NCBI GenBank assembly: GCA_020161965.1
Contig: JAIUNH010000112.1
Coordinates: 1-9,521 of the forward strand
Source: Pseudomonadota bacterium
GTDB taxonomy: Bacteria > Pseudomonadota > Alphaproteobacteria > CACIAM-22H2
Direction of reading: 5' to 3'
Length of the DNA stretch: 9,521 nucleotides
Part shown: positions 1 to 6,505 of the stretch, piece after piece
Layout of the letters: the number at the start of each line of letters is the position of its first letter
How positions within the stretch are numbered: position 1 is the stretch's first letter
The notes under the pieces: generated by a model
What the model was told of the DNA's origin: nothing
Databases searched by the model: none
What the model saw: only the letters and a program-made list of their open reading frames with translations
Position numbers and translations under genes: made by a program

Positions 1-1
1 C

Positions 2-61
2 GCGTTCCTGCTGTTCCAGCGCCAATTCGTGCAAAGCTTCATGCGCGCCGGTATCCGTTAG
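2..61 (+). CDS. C-terminal end of a MalG-type (CUT1) sugar ABC transporter permease, partial
   Basis: Frame 2 is open from the window edge to TAG at 59-61 and encodes AFLLFQRQFVQSFMRAGIR. This matches the usual ending of CUT1 (MalG/UgpE-like) inner-membrane sugar permeases, where the last membrane helix runs into an aromatic-basic stretch of the type LFxxxQRxFVxGxxAGAxK. Only 19 codons are present, so substrate and full identity cannot be read. The phosphatase gene starts 4 nt after this stop, which suggests a sugar transporter operon extending to the left. The family call rests on a short but characteristic tail; I would not go beyond 'carbohydrate ABC permease'. Confidence 0.6.
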   Translation, partial: AFLLFQRQFVQSFMRAGIR

Positions 62-65
62 ATCC

Positions 66-833
66 ATGTACGACGCTCTCGAACCGATCATCTGCGAGGC
101 GGGCGCGCTTGCCGCCCGGTATTTCGATCGTCTGTCGGGTTTGACGATCGAATCCAAGGGCCATCTCGATCTGGTGTCGGAGGCCGATCGCGAGGTCGAG
201 AAATTGATCGGTACGCGTCTGCGCGCCGCCTTTCCTGGCGACGGGATTTTCGGCGAGGAAGGTGTCGCCGAGCATTCGCGCTCGGGGCGCGCCTGGATCG
301 TCGATCCGATCGACGGCACGTTCAATTTCCTGCGCGGCAGCGACCATTGGGCGGTGTCGATCGGCTTGCGCGACGGCACTCAGCCGCGCTTCGGCGCGGT
401 TTATGTTCCCGAGCGCGATCAGTTGATGATTGGCGGGCCGGGGCAGGGCGTGCGCTTGAACGGCAAGGCACTGCCCAAGCGCGTTGGGCTCGATCGCACG
501 AAGGCGGCGTGCAGCGTCGGCTTCCATCCCTCGATCCCGACAGCCGAACAGACCGAAGCGCTGCGCTTCATCCTCGACGATGCGCGAATGACGTTCCGCA
601 ACACCGGCTCCGCCGTCACCGGCTTGATCGACGTGGCGACGGGTGCCGTCGATGGCTATCTCGGTCTTGGCATCTCGACCTGGGATTTGATGGCGATGGT
701 GCCGATCCTCGCCGAACTCGGCGCCGAGACGACGCTCGATTGGGACAAGATCGCGCTCGACGACAAGCTGCGCTTCGCCTGCGGTACGCCCGAATTCCTT
801 GAAATCTTTGCGCCGTTGGCGCGCCGCTGGTAA
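66..833 (+). CDS. Inositol monophosphatase family phosphatase
   Basis: A 255-residue protein, close to the usual length of the family. It should be a soluble Mg2+-dependent phosphomonoesterase acting on inositol phosphate, histidinol phosphate or a related sugar phosphate. Visible motifs are the GEE metal-binding segment (G63-E64-E65), the family signature WIVDPIDGTFNF (77-88) with metal ligands D80 and D83 and T85, the RNTGSAV segment (178-184), and the C-terminal W206-D207 pair whose Asp completes the metal site. The usual small-residue run after this WD pair is LMAM rather than LAAG, a mild departure. The ATG lies 4 nt after the permease stop with no clear Shine-Dalgarno sequence, so translation is probably coupled to the upstream gene. 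Association with a CUT1 permease suggests a phosphorylated polyol or sugar substrate (inference). The exact substrate cannot be read from sequence. Confidence 0.9.
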   Translation: MYDALEPIICEAGALAARYFDRLSGLTIESKGHLDLVSEADREVEKLIGTRLRAAFPGDGIFGEEGVAEHSRSGRAWIVDPIDGTFNFLRGSDHWAVSIGLRDGTQPRFGAVYVPERDQLMIGGPGQGVRLNGKALPKRVGLDRTKAACSVGFHPSIPTAEQTEALRFILDDARMTFRNTGSAVTGLIDVATGAVDGYLGLGISTWDLMAMVPILAELGAETTLDWDKIALDDKLRFACGTPEFLEIFAPLARRW

Positions 834-950
834 CCCGGAATTTGCGCGGTGCTCGGCATTACCGTCCGCTTCCCGCTCGAAGAAATTTCACCGATGCTCT
901 AGCCTTGGTTCGGAAAAGAGCCGTGAGGCCGGTAACCGGGGAGTGTAGCG
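834..950 (+). other. Intergenic spacer upstream of the amidohydrolase
   Basis: A 117-nt gap between the phosphatase and amidohydrolase genes. No convincing -35/-10 pair or terminator hairpin was found. Just before the downstream start is the 11-bp palindrome CCGGTAACCGG (929-939), which overlaps the ribosome binding site. Its single-base centre cannot form an RNA hairpin, so it is either a protein site or chance in GC-rich DNA. The downstream gene may still be read from the upstream operon. Confidence 0.4.
938..943 (+). promoter_or_regulatory. Ribosome binding site of the amidohydrolase gene
   Basis: GGGGAG ends 7 nt before the ATG at 951. It supports that start and suggests independent translation initiation after the 117-nt gap. 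Confidence 0.6.
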
Positions 951-2078
951 ATGTTCGACTTGGTGCTTATGGGCGGGCGGGTGATCGATCCCGCGCAAGG
1001 GATCGATGCGGTCAGCGACGTCGCGTTCAAGGATGGCCGCGTGGCGGCGGTCGGTCCGAATTTGGGGCCCGCGGCGGACACGCGCGACGTATCGGGTAAG
1101 ATCGTCACGCCCGGTCTGATCGACCTGCACACGCATGTTTATTGGGGCGGCACGTCGATCGGCGTCGATCCGGATGCCTATGCGCGCCGTGCCGGCTGCA
1201 CGACATTGATCGATGCGGGCACCGCCGGGCCCGGCAATCTGCCGGGTTTCCGCGAGCACATTATCCGGCGCGCCGACGTGCGCATCCTGCCGTTCATGAA
1301 CATCTCCTATCCCGGCATTTTCGCCTTCAGCCCCTATGTGATGGTCGGCGAGTGCGAAGATTTGCGCCTGCTGCATCCGCGCGCTTGCCGCGATATCGGC
1401 CGAGAAAACCTGGACCTCATCGTCGGCATCAAAGTGCGCGTCGGCAAATCGGCGTCGGGCGAGTCCGGTCTGGCGCCGCTCGATATGGGCTTGGAAGTCG
1501 CCGATCATCTCGGCGTGCCGGTGATGGCGCATCTCGATCATCCGCCGCCTTATCGCAGCGAGGTGATGCCGCGATTGCGCAGGGGCGACATCCTGACCCA
1601 TTGCTATCGCCCGTTTCCGAACGCGCCGATCACCGGCGACGGCCGCGTGCAGGACGACGTGCGCGCGGCGCGCGAGCGTGGTGTGATCTTCGATATCGGT
1701 CACGGTGGCGGCTCGTTCGGCTACGAAACCGCCGTGGCGATGATGCGCCAAGGATTCTCGCCGGACGTCATTTCCTCCGACGTGCATGTCCTGTCGGAGA
1801 ACGGCCCGGCTTTCGATCAGCTGGTGACGATGTCGAAGTTCCTCGCGATCGGCATGCCGCTGGTCGAGGTGATCCGCGCCTCGACGATCAATCCCGCACG
1901 CGCCGTGCGCAAGACAGATCGCGGCACGCTGACGCCCGGCACGCTGGGCGACGCCACGGTGCTGGATATCGAGAAGGGCAAATTCGCCTTTCCCGACGTT
2001 CTGGGCGAGATCCGCGAAGGCAGCGAGCATCTACGCTGCAAGGGGATCGTGCTGGGCGGCCGCTGGTGGCGCGACTGA
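951..2078 (+). CDS. COG3964-type amidohydrolase/deacetylase (dihydroorotase-like metal hydrolase)
   Basis: A 375-residue cytoplasmic protein of the amidohydrolase superfamily. The N-terminal beta-sandwich segment (about 1-53) leads into PGLIDLHTH (54-62), with metal-ligand histidines H60 and H62. GIK (159-161) carries the lysine expected to be carboxylated and to bridge two metals. H194 (in MAHLDH) and H217 (in LTHCY) fit the next ligands, and D277 in SSDVH is the catalytic Asp. The C-terminal stretch with TMSKFLAIGMPL, then NPARAV and GTLTPGTLGDATVLD, is typical of the COG3964 subgroup. That subgroup is often annotated as dihydroorotase, but characterised members deacetylate alpha-acetoxy carboxylates such as acetyl-(R)-mandelate. 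The SelA-like PLP enzyme that often neighbours this family is absent here. The physiological substrate is unknown. Context (sugar permease, phosphatase) hints at sugar-derivative catabolism (inference). Confidence 0.85.
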   Translation: MFDLVLMGGRVIDPAQGIDAVSDVAFKDGRVAAVGPNLGPAADTRDVSGKIVTPGLIDLHTHVYWGGTSIGVDPDAYARRAGCTTLIDAGTAGPGNLPGFREHIIRRADVRILPFMNISYPGIFAFSPYVMVGECEDLRLLHPRACRDIGRENLDLIVGIKVRVGKSASGESGLAPLDMGLEVADHLGVPVMAHLDHPPPYRSEVMPRLRRGDILTHCYRPFPNAPITGDGRVQDDVRAARERGVIFDIGHGGGSFGYETAVAMMRQGFSPDVISSDVHVLSENGPAFDQLVTMSKFLAIGMPLVEVIRASTINPARAVRKTDRGTLTPGTLGDATVLDIEKGKFAFPDVLGEIREGSEHLRCKGIVLGGRWWRD

Positions 2079-2220
2079 CGCTTACGTGATGGCGCGCGGA
2101 CCGTCTGAAGATCGACGAGCAGAACGCCTTTCGCCATTACGGCCGAGTCGAACGCGGCGATTGCGTCGCGCATCTGGCCGTCGACGAGGCGTGGTGAGCG
2201 GATAGCGCGGACAATCGCGC
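2079..2220. other. Convergent intergenic region with no confident gene
   Basis: Between the amidohydrolase stop and the terminator of the convergent gene. Two short open stretches have coding-like third positions: a + strand run of about 35 codons ending at a TGA near 2196-2198 (it includes IDEQNAFRHYGRVE) with no start codon, and a - strand run (it includes MRDAIAAFDSAVMAKGVLLVD) continuing into the amidohydrolase as its antisense. Either could be a gene remnant or chance. I do not call a gene. Confidence 0.35.
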
Positions 2221-2260
2221 AAAAAGAAGAAGCCCGCCCGGGAGAACCCGCAGCGGGCTT
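2221..2260 (-). terminator. Intrinsic terminator of the DHDPS-family gene
   Basis: The outer stem AAGCCCGC (2230-2237) pairs with GCGGGCTT (2253-2260). Inside it CGGG (2239-2242) pairs with CCCG (2247-2250) around an AGAA loop. Read on the - strand, the stem is followed by CTTCTTTTT (2229-2221), a good U-rich tract. It lies about 30 nt past the TAA of the gene at 2291. On the + strand only TT follows the stem, so it should work mainly for the - strand transcript, though the hairpin could also slow transcripts arriving from the amidohydrolase. Confidence 0.85.
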
Positions 2261-2290
2261 CAACTGACCGCGATGAAATCCGGCCGTTCG

Positions 2291-3202
2291 TTACTTGCCC
2301 CAGCGCAGGACGAGCGGATCGAGGCTGCGCGCGATATCGAGAAGTTCGGCGCGCGTCGCTGGGTGCATTTGCACCTGCGGCCGGCGCGTGGCGCCCGATT
2401 TGAACACGCCGCCTGCTTCCATCAGCACTTTGGCGGCTGCAAGCCCGCATTGCCGGTTCTCGAAATTGATCAACGGCAGCCAGCGCGCATAGGCCGCCGT
2501 CGCCGCCTTGCGATCGCCCGCCGCATGCGGATCGAAGATCGCGCGAATGCCGTCGGGGTAACCGCCACCTGGCATCGTGCCGGTCGCCCCGCCATTGAGA
2601 TCGGCAAGCAGCGTGATGCCTTCCTCGCCATCCCAGGGCCCGACGATCGGCGCCCCGCCTTCGGCGATCAACGCGCGCAGCTTGTTGGCCGCTTGCGGCA
2701 CTTCGATCTTGAAATAGCTGACATTGGCGATCTCGCGCGCCATGCGGGCGAGTAGGGGCACGGACAAGGGCGTGCCCGCGACGGGCGCATCCTGAATCAT
2801 AATCGGAATCGTGATCGCGTCCGACACGCGTTTGAAGAACTCGTATATCGCAGGCTCGGGGGCCCGGATCGTCGCGCCATGATAGGGCGGCATGATCATG
2901 ACCATCGATGCACCCGCATCCTGCGCGCGGCGGCTGCGCTCGGCGCAGGCATCCGACGAGAAATGCGTCGTGGTCACGATGATCGGCACGCGGCCCGCGT
3001 TATGCTTCAGCACGCAATCCATCACGGTCTCGCGCTCGGCATCGGTCAGCGCGAATTGCTCGGACCAATTGGCAAGAATGCAGATGCCGTGCGAGCCCGC
3101 ATCGATCATGAAATCGATGCAGCGCTTCTGGCCTTCCAGATCCAAACGTCCGTCCGCATCGAACACCGTGGGCGCCACCGGAAACACGCCGCGATAGATC
3201 AT
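2291..3202 (-). CDS. DHDPS/NAL-superfamily lyase, probably a 2-keto-3-deoxy sugar acid (L-arabonate) dehydratase
   Basis: A 303-residue TIM-barrel protein of the class I Schiff-base dihydrodipicolinate synthase/N-acetylneuraminate lyase superfamily. K165 in YFKIE fits the Schiff-base lysine and Y107 in MPPYH the substrate-loop tyrosine. True DHDPS features are missing: the GTTGE loop is replaced by LANWSEQF (43-50), and the YNVPSRTG segment by IQDAPVAG (136-143), so the catalytic Tyr is Gln and the carboxylate-binding Arg is lost. The SEQFxLTDxER stretch resembles 2-keto-3-deoxy-L-arabonate dehydratases, from memory of the family. That activity would give alpha-ketoglutarate semialdehyde. The divergent GH51 arabinofuranosidase operon supports the idea (inference). 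ATG at 3202 is chosen because GGGAGA (3213-3208) sits 5 nt upstream and homologues start near IYRGVFP; a longer start at 3277 adds 25 uncharacteristic residues. Other keto-acid aldolase or dehydratase activities remain possible. Confidence 0.85.
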   Translation of the reverse strand: MIYRGVFPVAPTVFDADGRLDLEGQKRCIDFMIDAGSHGICILANWSEQFALTDAERETVMDCVLKHNAGRVPIIVTTTHFSSDACAERSRRAQDAGASMVMIMPPYHGATIRAPEPAIYEFFKRVSDAITIPIMIQDAPVAGTPLSVPLLARMAREIANVSYFKIEVPQAANKLRALIAEGGAPIVGPWDGEEGITLLADLNGGATGTMPGGGYPDGIRAIFDPHAAGDRKAATAAYARWLPLINFENRQCGLAAAKVLMEAGGVFKSGATRRPQVQMHPATRAELLDIARSLDPLVLRWGK

Positions 3203-3207
3203 CGTCT

Positions 3208-3213
3208 TCTCCC
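3208..3213 (-). promoter_or_regulatory. Ribosome binding site of the DHDPS-family gene
   Basis: On the - strand GGGAGA ends 5 nt before the ATG at 3202-3200. It decides this start over the in-frame ATG at 3277, which would also put 25 extra residues before the conserved barrel start. Confidence 0.65.
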
Positions 3214-3339
3214 ATTTTGTTTTGTATGCGCGCGATCGATGTTCGGTTTCGAAAAGTAGAACGGCGAATTCGAGCATCGTCGTGGCGCGACACTACCAGA
3301 AGTCTGGCGTGCGATTGCGACTTCGCGATGCGGCATCTC

Positions 3340-3368
3340 GGTTCATATCGTAGGTTCCGATATAAACC
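3340..3368. promoter_or_regulatory. 29-bp imperfect palindrome, candidate operator
   Basis: The left arm GGTTcATATCG (3340-3350) matches the complement of the right arm CGATATaAACC (3358-3368) at 10 of 11 positions, around a 7-nt centre. The centre repeats GGTTC (3353-3357), 13 bp from the first copy at 3340-3344, so the site also contains a short direct repeat. It ends 10 bp upstream of the candidate -35 box and sits between divergent genes. This is the size and symmetry expected of a dimeric or tetrameric regulator site. The regulator family cannot be named from this alone. Confidence 0.6.
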
Positions 3369-3378
3369 CGTTCTTTAA

Positions 3379-3407
3379 TTGTCATCGGGGGAGGGCGTCC
3401 ATACGAT
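3379..3407 (+). promoter_or_regulatory. Candidate sigma70 promoter of the transporter operon
   Basis: TTGTCA (3379-3384, 5 of 6 to TTGACA), a 17-bp spacer, then TACGAT (3402-3407, 4 of 6 to TATAAT). Transcription would start near 3414, giving a leader of about 95 nt before the binding-protein gene. The optimal spacing and the adjacent palindrome make this the best promoter candidate in the region, but no start site is measured. Confidence 0.5.
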
Positions 3408-3411
3408 CCCA

Positions 3412-3460
3412 TCCGATCGCCGGGAATCGAATGCGTAAAACGCATCGCTCGACGATCGGA
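3412..3460 (+). repeat. Nested inverted repeats in the predicted operon leader
   Basis: ATGCGTAAAACGCAT (3431-3445) is a perfect inverted repeat with 6-bp arms and a 3-nt centre. It is flanked by TCCGATCG (3412-3419) and its exact complement CGATCGGA (3453-3460), so the two pairs are nested and could fold into one stem-loop with an internal loop (11 and 7 unpaired nt). It would begin at about the predicted transcription start. It could be a repressor site just downstream of the promoter or a structured 5' leader. The ATG at 3431 inside it is in frame with the downstream gene but is not the preferred start. Confidence 0.5.
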
Positions 3461-3497
3461 CAAAAACGCGCGGGCGACGTTCGCGCGGAAAACATAC

Positions 3498-3503
3498 GGG
3501 AGG
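3498..3503 (+). promoter_or_regulatory. Ribosome binding site of the binding-protein gene
   Basis: GGGAGG lies 5 nt before the ATG at 3509. It selects that start, which places a clean signal peptide at the N-terminus, over the in-frame ATG at 3431. Confidence 0.7.
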
Positions 3504-3508
3504 ATCCC

Positions 3509-5410
3509 ATGAAATCCGCCGCACGATGGCTTGCCGCCGGCGTATTGGCAGGCTCGACGTTCTGGGGGCTTATTCAGCCCGCGAACGCGCAAGGCATTCC
3601 AAAAGACATTCCGCGCAATCAACTCCTGATCCTCGAAAATCCCGAGGGCACGGTCAAGAACGCGGCGTGGTTCAATATCTGGGCGATCAACGCCAACAGC
3701 CAATCCAACGGGTTGCAGCAAGCCGCGCTGGACACGCTGTGGTATATCGATCCCAATAGCGGTATCGACGGCGTGTGGGACAACTCCCTCGCGGCGGAAA
3801 AGCCGGTCTACAACGCCAGTTTCACCGAGATGCGTGTGAAGTTGCGCCGGGGTATCTACTGGAGCGACGGCGTCGAGTTCACGTCGGCCGACGTCAAATT
3901 CACCGTCGATATGATGGTGAAGACGCCCGGCATGCGATGGAGCGCCGTGCTCGCCAACGCGGTCGAAACGGTCGAAACGCCGGACGCCGAGACCGTGATC
4001 TTCAAGTTGAAGCGGCCCAATTCGCGCTTCCATTCGCTGTTCACCGTGCGCTGGAATGCGATCTGGATCGCGCCCAAGCATATTTTCGAGAAGGCCGAAG
4101 ACCCCAACAAGTTCGCCTTCGAGAAGCCGGTTTCGCTGTCGGCCTATGTGCTGCACAGCCATGACCCGGACGGCAAATGGTATATCTGGCAGCGCCGCTC
4201 GGATTGGCAGCGCACGTCGTTGGCCCGCTTCGGCGAGCCGGCTCCGCGCTACCTCGCTTACGTCGACCCGGGTCCGCCGGATAAGCGCGTGATCGCGCAG
4301 ATGAACAAGGAGCTCGACGTCGTCCACGACATCGCGCCCGAAGGCATGTTCACGCTCGCGCGTCAGAACCCGAGTTCGAAAGCGTGGTTCAAGGGCTTCC
4401 CGTTCGGGCATCCCGATCCCACGCTGCCGTCGGCGATCTTCAACACCCAGCTCGATATGTTCAAGAACAAGGACGTGCGCTGGGCGTTGACGCTGCTGGT
4501 CGATATCAAGGCCGTTTCGATGGCCTCCTATCGCGGTGCCGCGACGATCTCGCCGATCCACGTGCCGCCCACCGGGCGCCATCCCGAGACGTATCACTAT
4601 GCGATGCAGGATTGGCTCGCGGATTTCGAGATCGACACGGGCAAGCGCAAGATCAAGCCTTATGATCGGACGATGGCGCGCCAGATCGCGGACAGTCTGC
4701 GTCCGTCGATGGGCAACCAGATTCCGTCGGATCCGAAGGATATCGCGAAGGCCTTCGGCACGGGCTGGTGGAAGCCCGATCCGCAGGCGGCGACCGAATT
4801 GCTGGAGCGCGCGGGTTTCCGCAAGCAAGGCAATCAGTGGCTCAAGCCCGACGGCACGCCGTTCGTCATCCGCGTGGTGGTGGAAGGCGACGCGCGTCCG
4901 ATCATGACGCGTGCGGGTTCGATGATCGCGCAAAGCTGGCGTCAATTCGGGATCGACGCGCGCGTCGACGTGGCGGCGGGCACGCTGCTCACGCGCCGCG
5001 CGGCGGGCGATTTCGACGTGATCTTGAGCTGGAGCGTCGAGACGTGGGGCGGTCACCAGGATCTGTCCTTCTTCATGGACAGCTGGCACTCGGCCTATGT
5101 CGCGGCACCCGGTCAGTCGCAGCCTTCGCGCAACTGGCAGCGCTGGTCGCATCCGGAGCTCGACAAGATCATCGAACAGATCCGCGGGATCGACTTCGAC
5201 GATCCCAAGGGCATCGAGCTCGGCAAGGAGTTCGTCAAGCTCGCGACGCGCGAAATGCCGGTGATCCCGCTGATGTCGTACAACGTGTTCACCGTGGCCG
5301 ACGAAACTTACTGGACCGGTTTCCCGACCGCGGAGAACCCCTACGCCAATCCGGTGCCGAACTGGGGTAACTCCCGCTACATGTTCGTGAAGATCAAACC
5401 GAAGCAGTAA
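3509..5410 (+). CDS. Family 5 extracellular solute-binding protein of a Dpp/Opp-type ABC importer
   Basis: A 633-residue periplasmic binding protein that would deliver substrate to the permeases encoded downstream. The N-terminus is a Sec signal peptide: basic MKSAAR, a hydrophobic core, and a likely cut after ANA (A27). There is no lipobox Cys. The family 5 signature is clear at about 108-131 (MRVKLRRGIYWSDG, then FTSADVKFT), with a second conserved element KDVRWAL (321-327). At 633 aa it is longer than ordinary dipeptide-binding proteins (about 500-540). Larger members often bind oligopeptides or oligosaccharides. Tryptophans are plentiful (WSDG, WYIWQRR, GTGWW, NWQRW), which suits carbohydrate stacking, and a GH51 gene closes the visible operon, so an arabinose-containing oligosaccharide ligand is suggested (inference). 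A longer start at 3431 is rejected because it would bury the signal peptide behind 26 charged residues. Confidence 0.9.
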   Translation: MKSAARWLAAGVLAGSTFWGLIQPANAQGIPKDIPRNQLLILENPEGTVKNAAWFNIWAINANSQSNGLQQAALDTLWYIDPNSGIDGVWDNSLAAEKPVYNASFTEMRVKLRRGIYWSDGVEFTSADVKFTVDMMVKTPGMRWSAVLANAVETVETPDAETVIFKLKRPNSRFHSLFTVRWNAIWIAPKHIFEKAEDPNKFAFEKPVSLSAYVLHSHDPDGKWYIWQRRSDWQRTSLARFGEPAPRYLAYVDPGPPDKRVIAQMNKELDVVHDIAPEGMFTLARQNPSSKAWFKGFPFGHPDPTLPSAIFNTQLDMFKNKDVRWALTLLVDIKAVSMASYRGAATISPIHVPPTGRHPETYHYAMQDWLADFEIDTGKRKIKPYDRTMARQIADSLRPSMGNQIPSDPKDIAKAFGTGWWKPDPQAATELLERAGFRKQGNQWLKPDGTPFVIRVVVEGDARPIMTRAGSMIAQSWRQFGIDARVDVAAGTLLTRRAAGDFDVILSWSVETWGGHQDLSFFMDSWHSAYVAAPGQSQPSRNWQRWSHPELDKIIEQIRGIDFDDPKGIELGKEFVKLATREMPVIPLMSYNVFTVADETYWTGFPTAENPYANPVPNWGNSRYMFVKIKPKQ

Positions 5411-5421
5411 GCGACGATCCG

Positions 5422-5462
5422 TTCCGGCCGGCCGGCGTGCGCAACCCGCGCGCCGGCCGGAA
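5422..5462 (+). repeat. GC-rich intercistronic stem-loop between binding-protein and permease genes
   Basis: TTCCGGCCGGC (5422-5432) pairs perfectly with GCCGGCCGGAA (5452-5462), giving an 11-bp stem around a 19-nt GC-rich loop. No U-tract follows, so it is not a standard terminator. It lies 11 nt after the binding-protein stop and 36 nt before the permease start. In many importer operons such a structure protects the 3' end of the binding-protein message so that more binding protein than permease is made. That role is inferred here. Confidence 0.7.
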
Positions 5463-5498
5463 GGGCGGACTTCACGTTCCCCGGGAAAGCACACGAAT

Positions 5499-6503
5499 AT
5501 GCGCGCCTACGCCAGATATGCCTTCGGCCGGTTTTTGCAATTTTTGCTGGTCGTCTTCATCGGCATCAACATCGCCTACATCATCACGCATGCCACGCCG
5601 ATCGATCCGGTGGAGCATACGGTTTCCGTCGCCACGGCGTTCGGCCACACGGCACCCGAAGCGATCGAATCGATGCGTCAGTCACTGCGCGAGCTTTACG
5701 GCCTGACCGGTTCGCCGATCGAGCAATATCTAAATTTCTGGCGTCGCGTGCTGGTCGCCGATTTCGGCCCCTCGCTGTCCGCCTTTCCGTCGCCCGTTTC
5801 GACATTGATCGGGCGCGCCATTCCCTGGACCGTCGGTCTGCTGGGCGTGGCGACGATCCTCACCTGGATCATCGGCAATCTGCTGGGCGGTCTCGCCGGC
5901 TATTACCGCCGTAGCCGCCTGCTGAAGGGCTTTGGCATCGTCGCGATGGCGCTGCATCCCATGCCGTATTACATCGCGGCGATCATCCTGCTGATCGTGT
6001 TCGGCTATCTCTGGCCGATCCTGCCGATCTCGGGCGGTTCCCAGATGAACGTCGCGCGCGGCTGGTCGTCCGAATACATACTGTCGGTCGCCCGCCATTC
6101 GATGCTGCCGCTGCTGTCGCTGCTGCTCGTCGGGCTGGGCGGCTGGTTCGTCGGCATGCGCAGCCTCGTGTCGAACGTCGTGACCGAGGATTACGTCGTC
6201 TATGCCGAACTCGCGGGCGTGTCGAAGCGGCGCATCCTGACCGCTTACGTGATGCGCAACGCCATCGCCCCGCAGGTCACCGGCCTTGCGATCTCGCTCG
6301 GCCATGTCTTCTCCGGCGCGCTGATCACCGAACGCGTGTTCGGTTATCCGGGCATCGGCTCGCTGCTGGTCGACGGCGTTCACGCCGGCGATTACAGCCT
6401 CGTCCTTGGCGTCACGACGGTATCGATCGTCGGCGTTTCGCTCGCGGTGCTGGTTATCGACTTGATCTATCCGCTTATCGACCCTCGCGTCACGGTATCT
6501 TGA
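5499..6503 (+). CDS. DppB-type ABC transporter permease
   Basis: A 334-residue inner-membrane protein of the binding-protein-dependent permease family, forming half of the transport channel. It has an N-terminal helix (about 10-32), a periplasmic region typical of DppB/OppB proteins (33-105), then helices near 111-136, 146-170, 202-224 and two toward the C-terminus. The EAA-type coupling loop that contacts the ATPases is DYVVYAELAGVSKRR (231-245) followed by MRNAIAPQ. FGYPGIGSLLVDGV near the C-terminus is a standard DppB element. The start ATG has only a weak GGGAAAG (5483-5489) about 9 nt upstream, consistent with lower expression than the binding protein. The gene ends at the TGA next to the following permease start, so the two are co-translated. 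Substrate is shared with the binding protein. Confidence 0.93.
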   Translation: MRAYARYAFGRFLQFLLVVFIGINIAYIITHATPIDPVEHTVSVATAFGHTAPEAIESMRQSLRELYGLTGSPIEQYLNFWRRVLVADFGPSLSAFPSPVSTLIGRAIPWTVGLLGVATILTWIIGNLLGGLAGYYRRSRLLKGFGIVAMALHPMPYYIAAIILLIVFGYLWPILPISGGSQMNVARGWSSEYILSVARHSMLPLLSLLLVGLGGWFVGMRSLVSNVVTEDYVVYAELAGVSKRRILTAYVMRNAIAPQVTGLAISLGHVFSGALITERVFGYPGIGSLLVDGVHAGDYSLVLGVTTVSIVGVSLAVLVIDLIYPLIDPRVTVS

Positions 6504-6505
6504 GC

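Larger units (their letters stand above)
3203..3508. promoter_or_regulatory. Divergent control region between the dehydratase gene and the transporter operon
   Basis: A 306-nt stretch without a supported gene, lying between two divergent starts. It holds the palindromes and the promoter candidate listed separately. On the dehydratase side there is an 8-bp palindrome TTTCGAAA (3247-3254), loosely flanked by GTTC (3241-3244) and GAAC (3259-3262), but I found no convincing -35/-10 pair for leftward transcription. The arrangement suggests that both transcription units are controlled from here, perhaps by one regulator. No regulator gene is present in the window. Confidence 0.6.

Noticed and set aside
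929..939. CCGGTAACCGG palindrome before the amidohydrolase start as a regulatory site
   Set aside because: It is short, GC-rich and overlaps the Shine-Dalgarno; there is no second copy or promoter context, so chance is likely.
888..2030. A 380-codon open frame on the - strand over the amidohydrolase
   Set aside because: The + strand protein carries all metal-ligand motifs of its family. The antisense product is His/Arg/Asp-rich and shows no family features.
2273..2755. A 160-codon open frame on the + strand over the DHDPS-family gene
   Set aside because: It is antisense to a gene with a good RBS, conserved Schiff-base motif and its own terminator.
2291..3202. Annotation as dapA (4-hydroxy-tetrahydrodipicolinate synthase, lysine biosynthesis)
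   Set aside because: The DHDPS-specific GTTGE, YNVP and SRTG residues are replaced, and the gene sits beside a sugar catabolic operon.
3431..3508. Upstream ATG extending the binding protein by 26 residues
   Set aside because: The ATG lies inside a palindrome, lacks a Shine-Dalgarno, and would bury the signal peptide behind a charged segment. GGGAGG precedes the ATG at 3509.
3293..5494. A 733-codon open frame on the - strand, longer than the binding-protein gene it overlaps
   Set aside because: It is antisense to a protein with a clear signal peptide and family 5 motifs. Its translation is dominated by Arg, His and Asp with no recognisable domain, as expected for a shadow frame in GC-rich DNA. 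It also runs through the promoter region.
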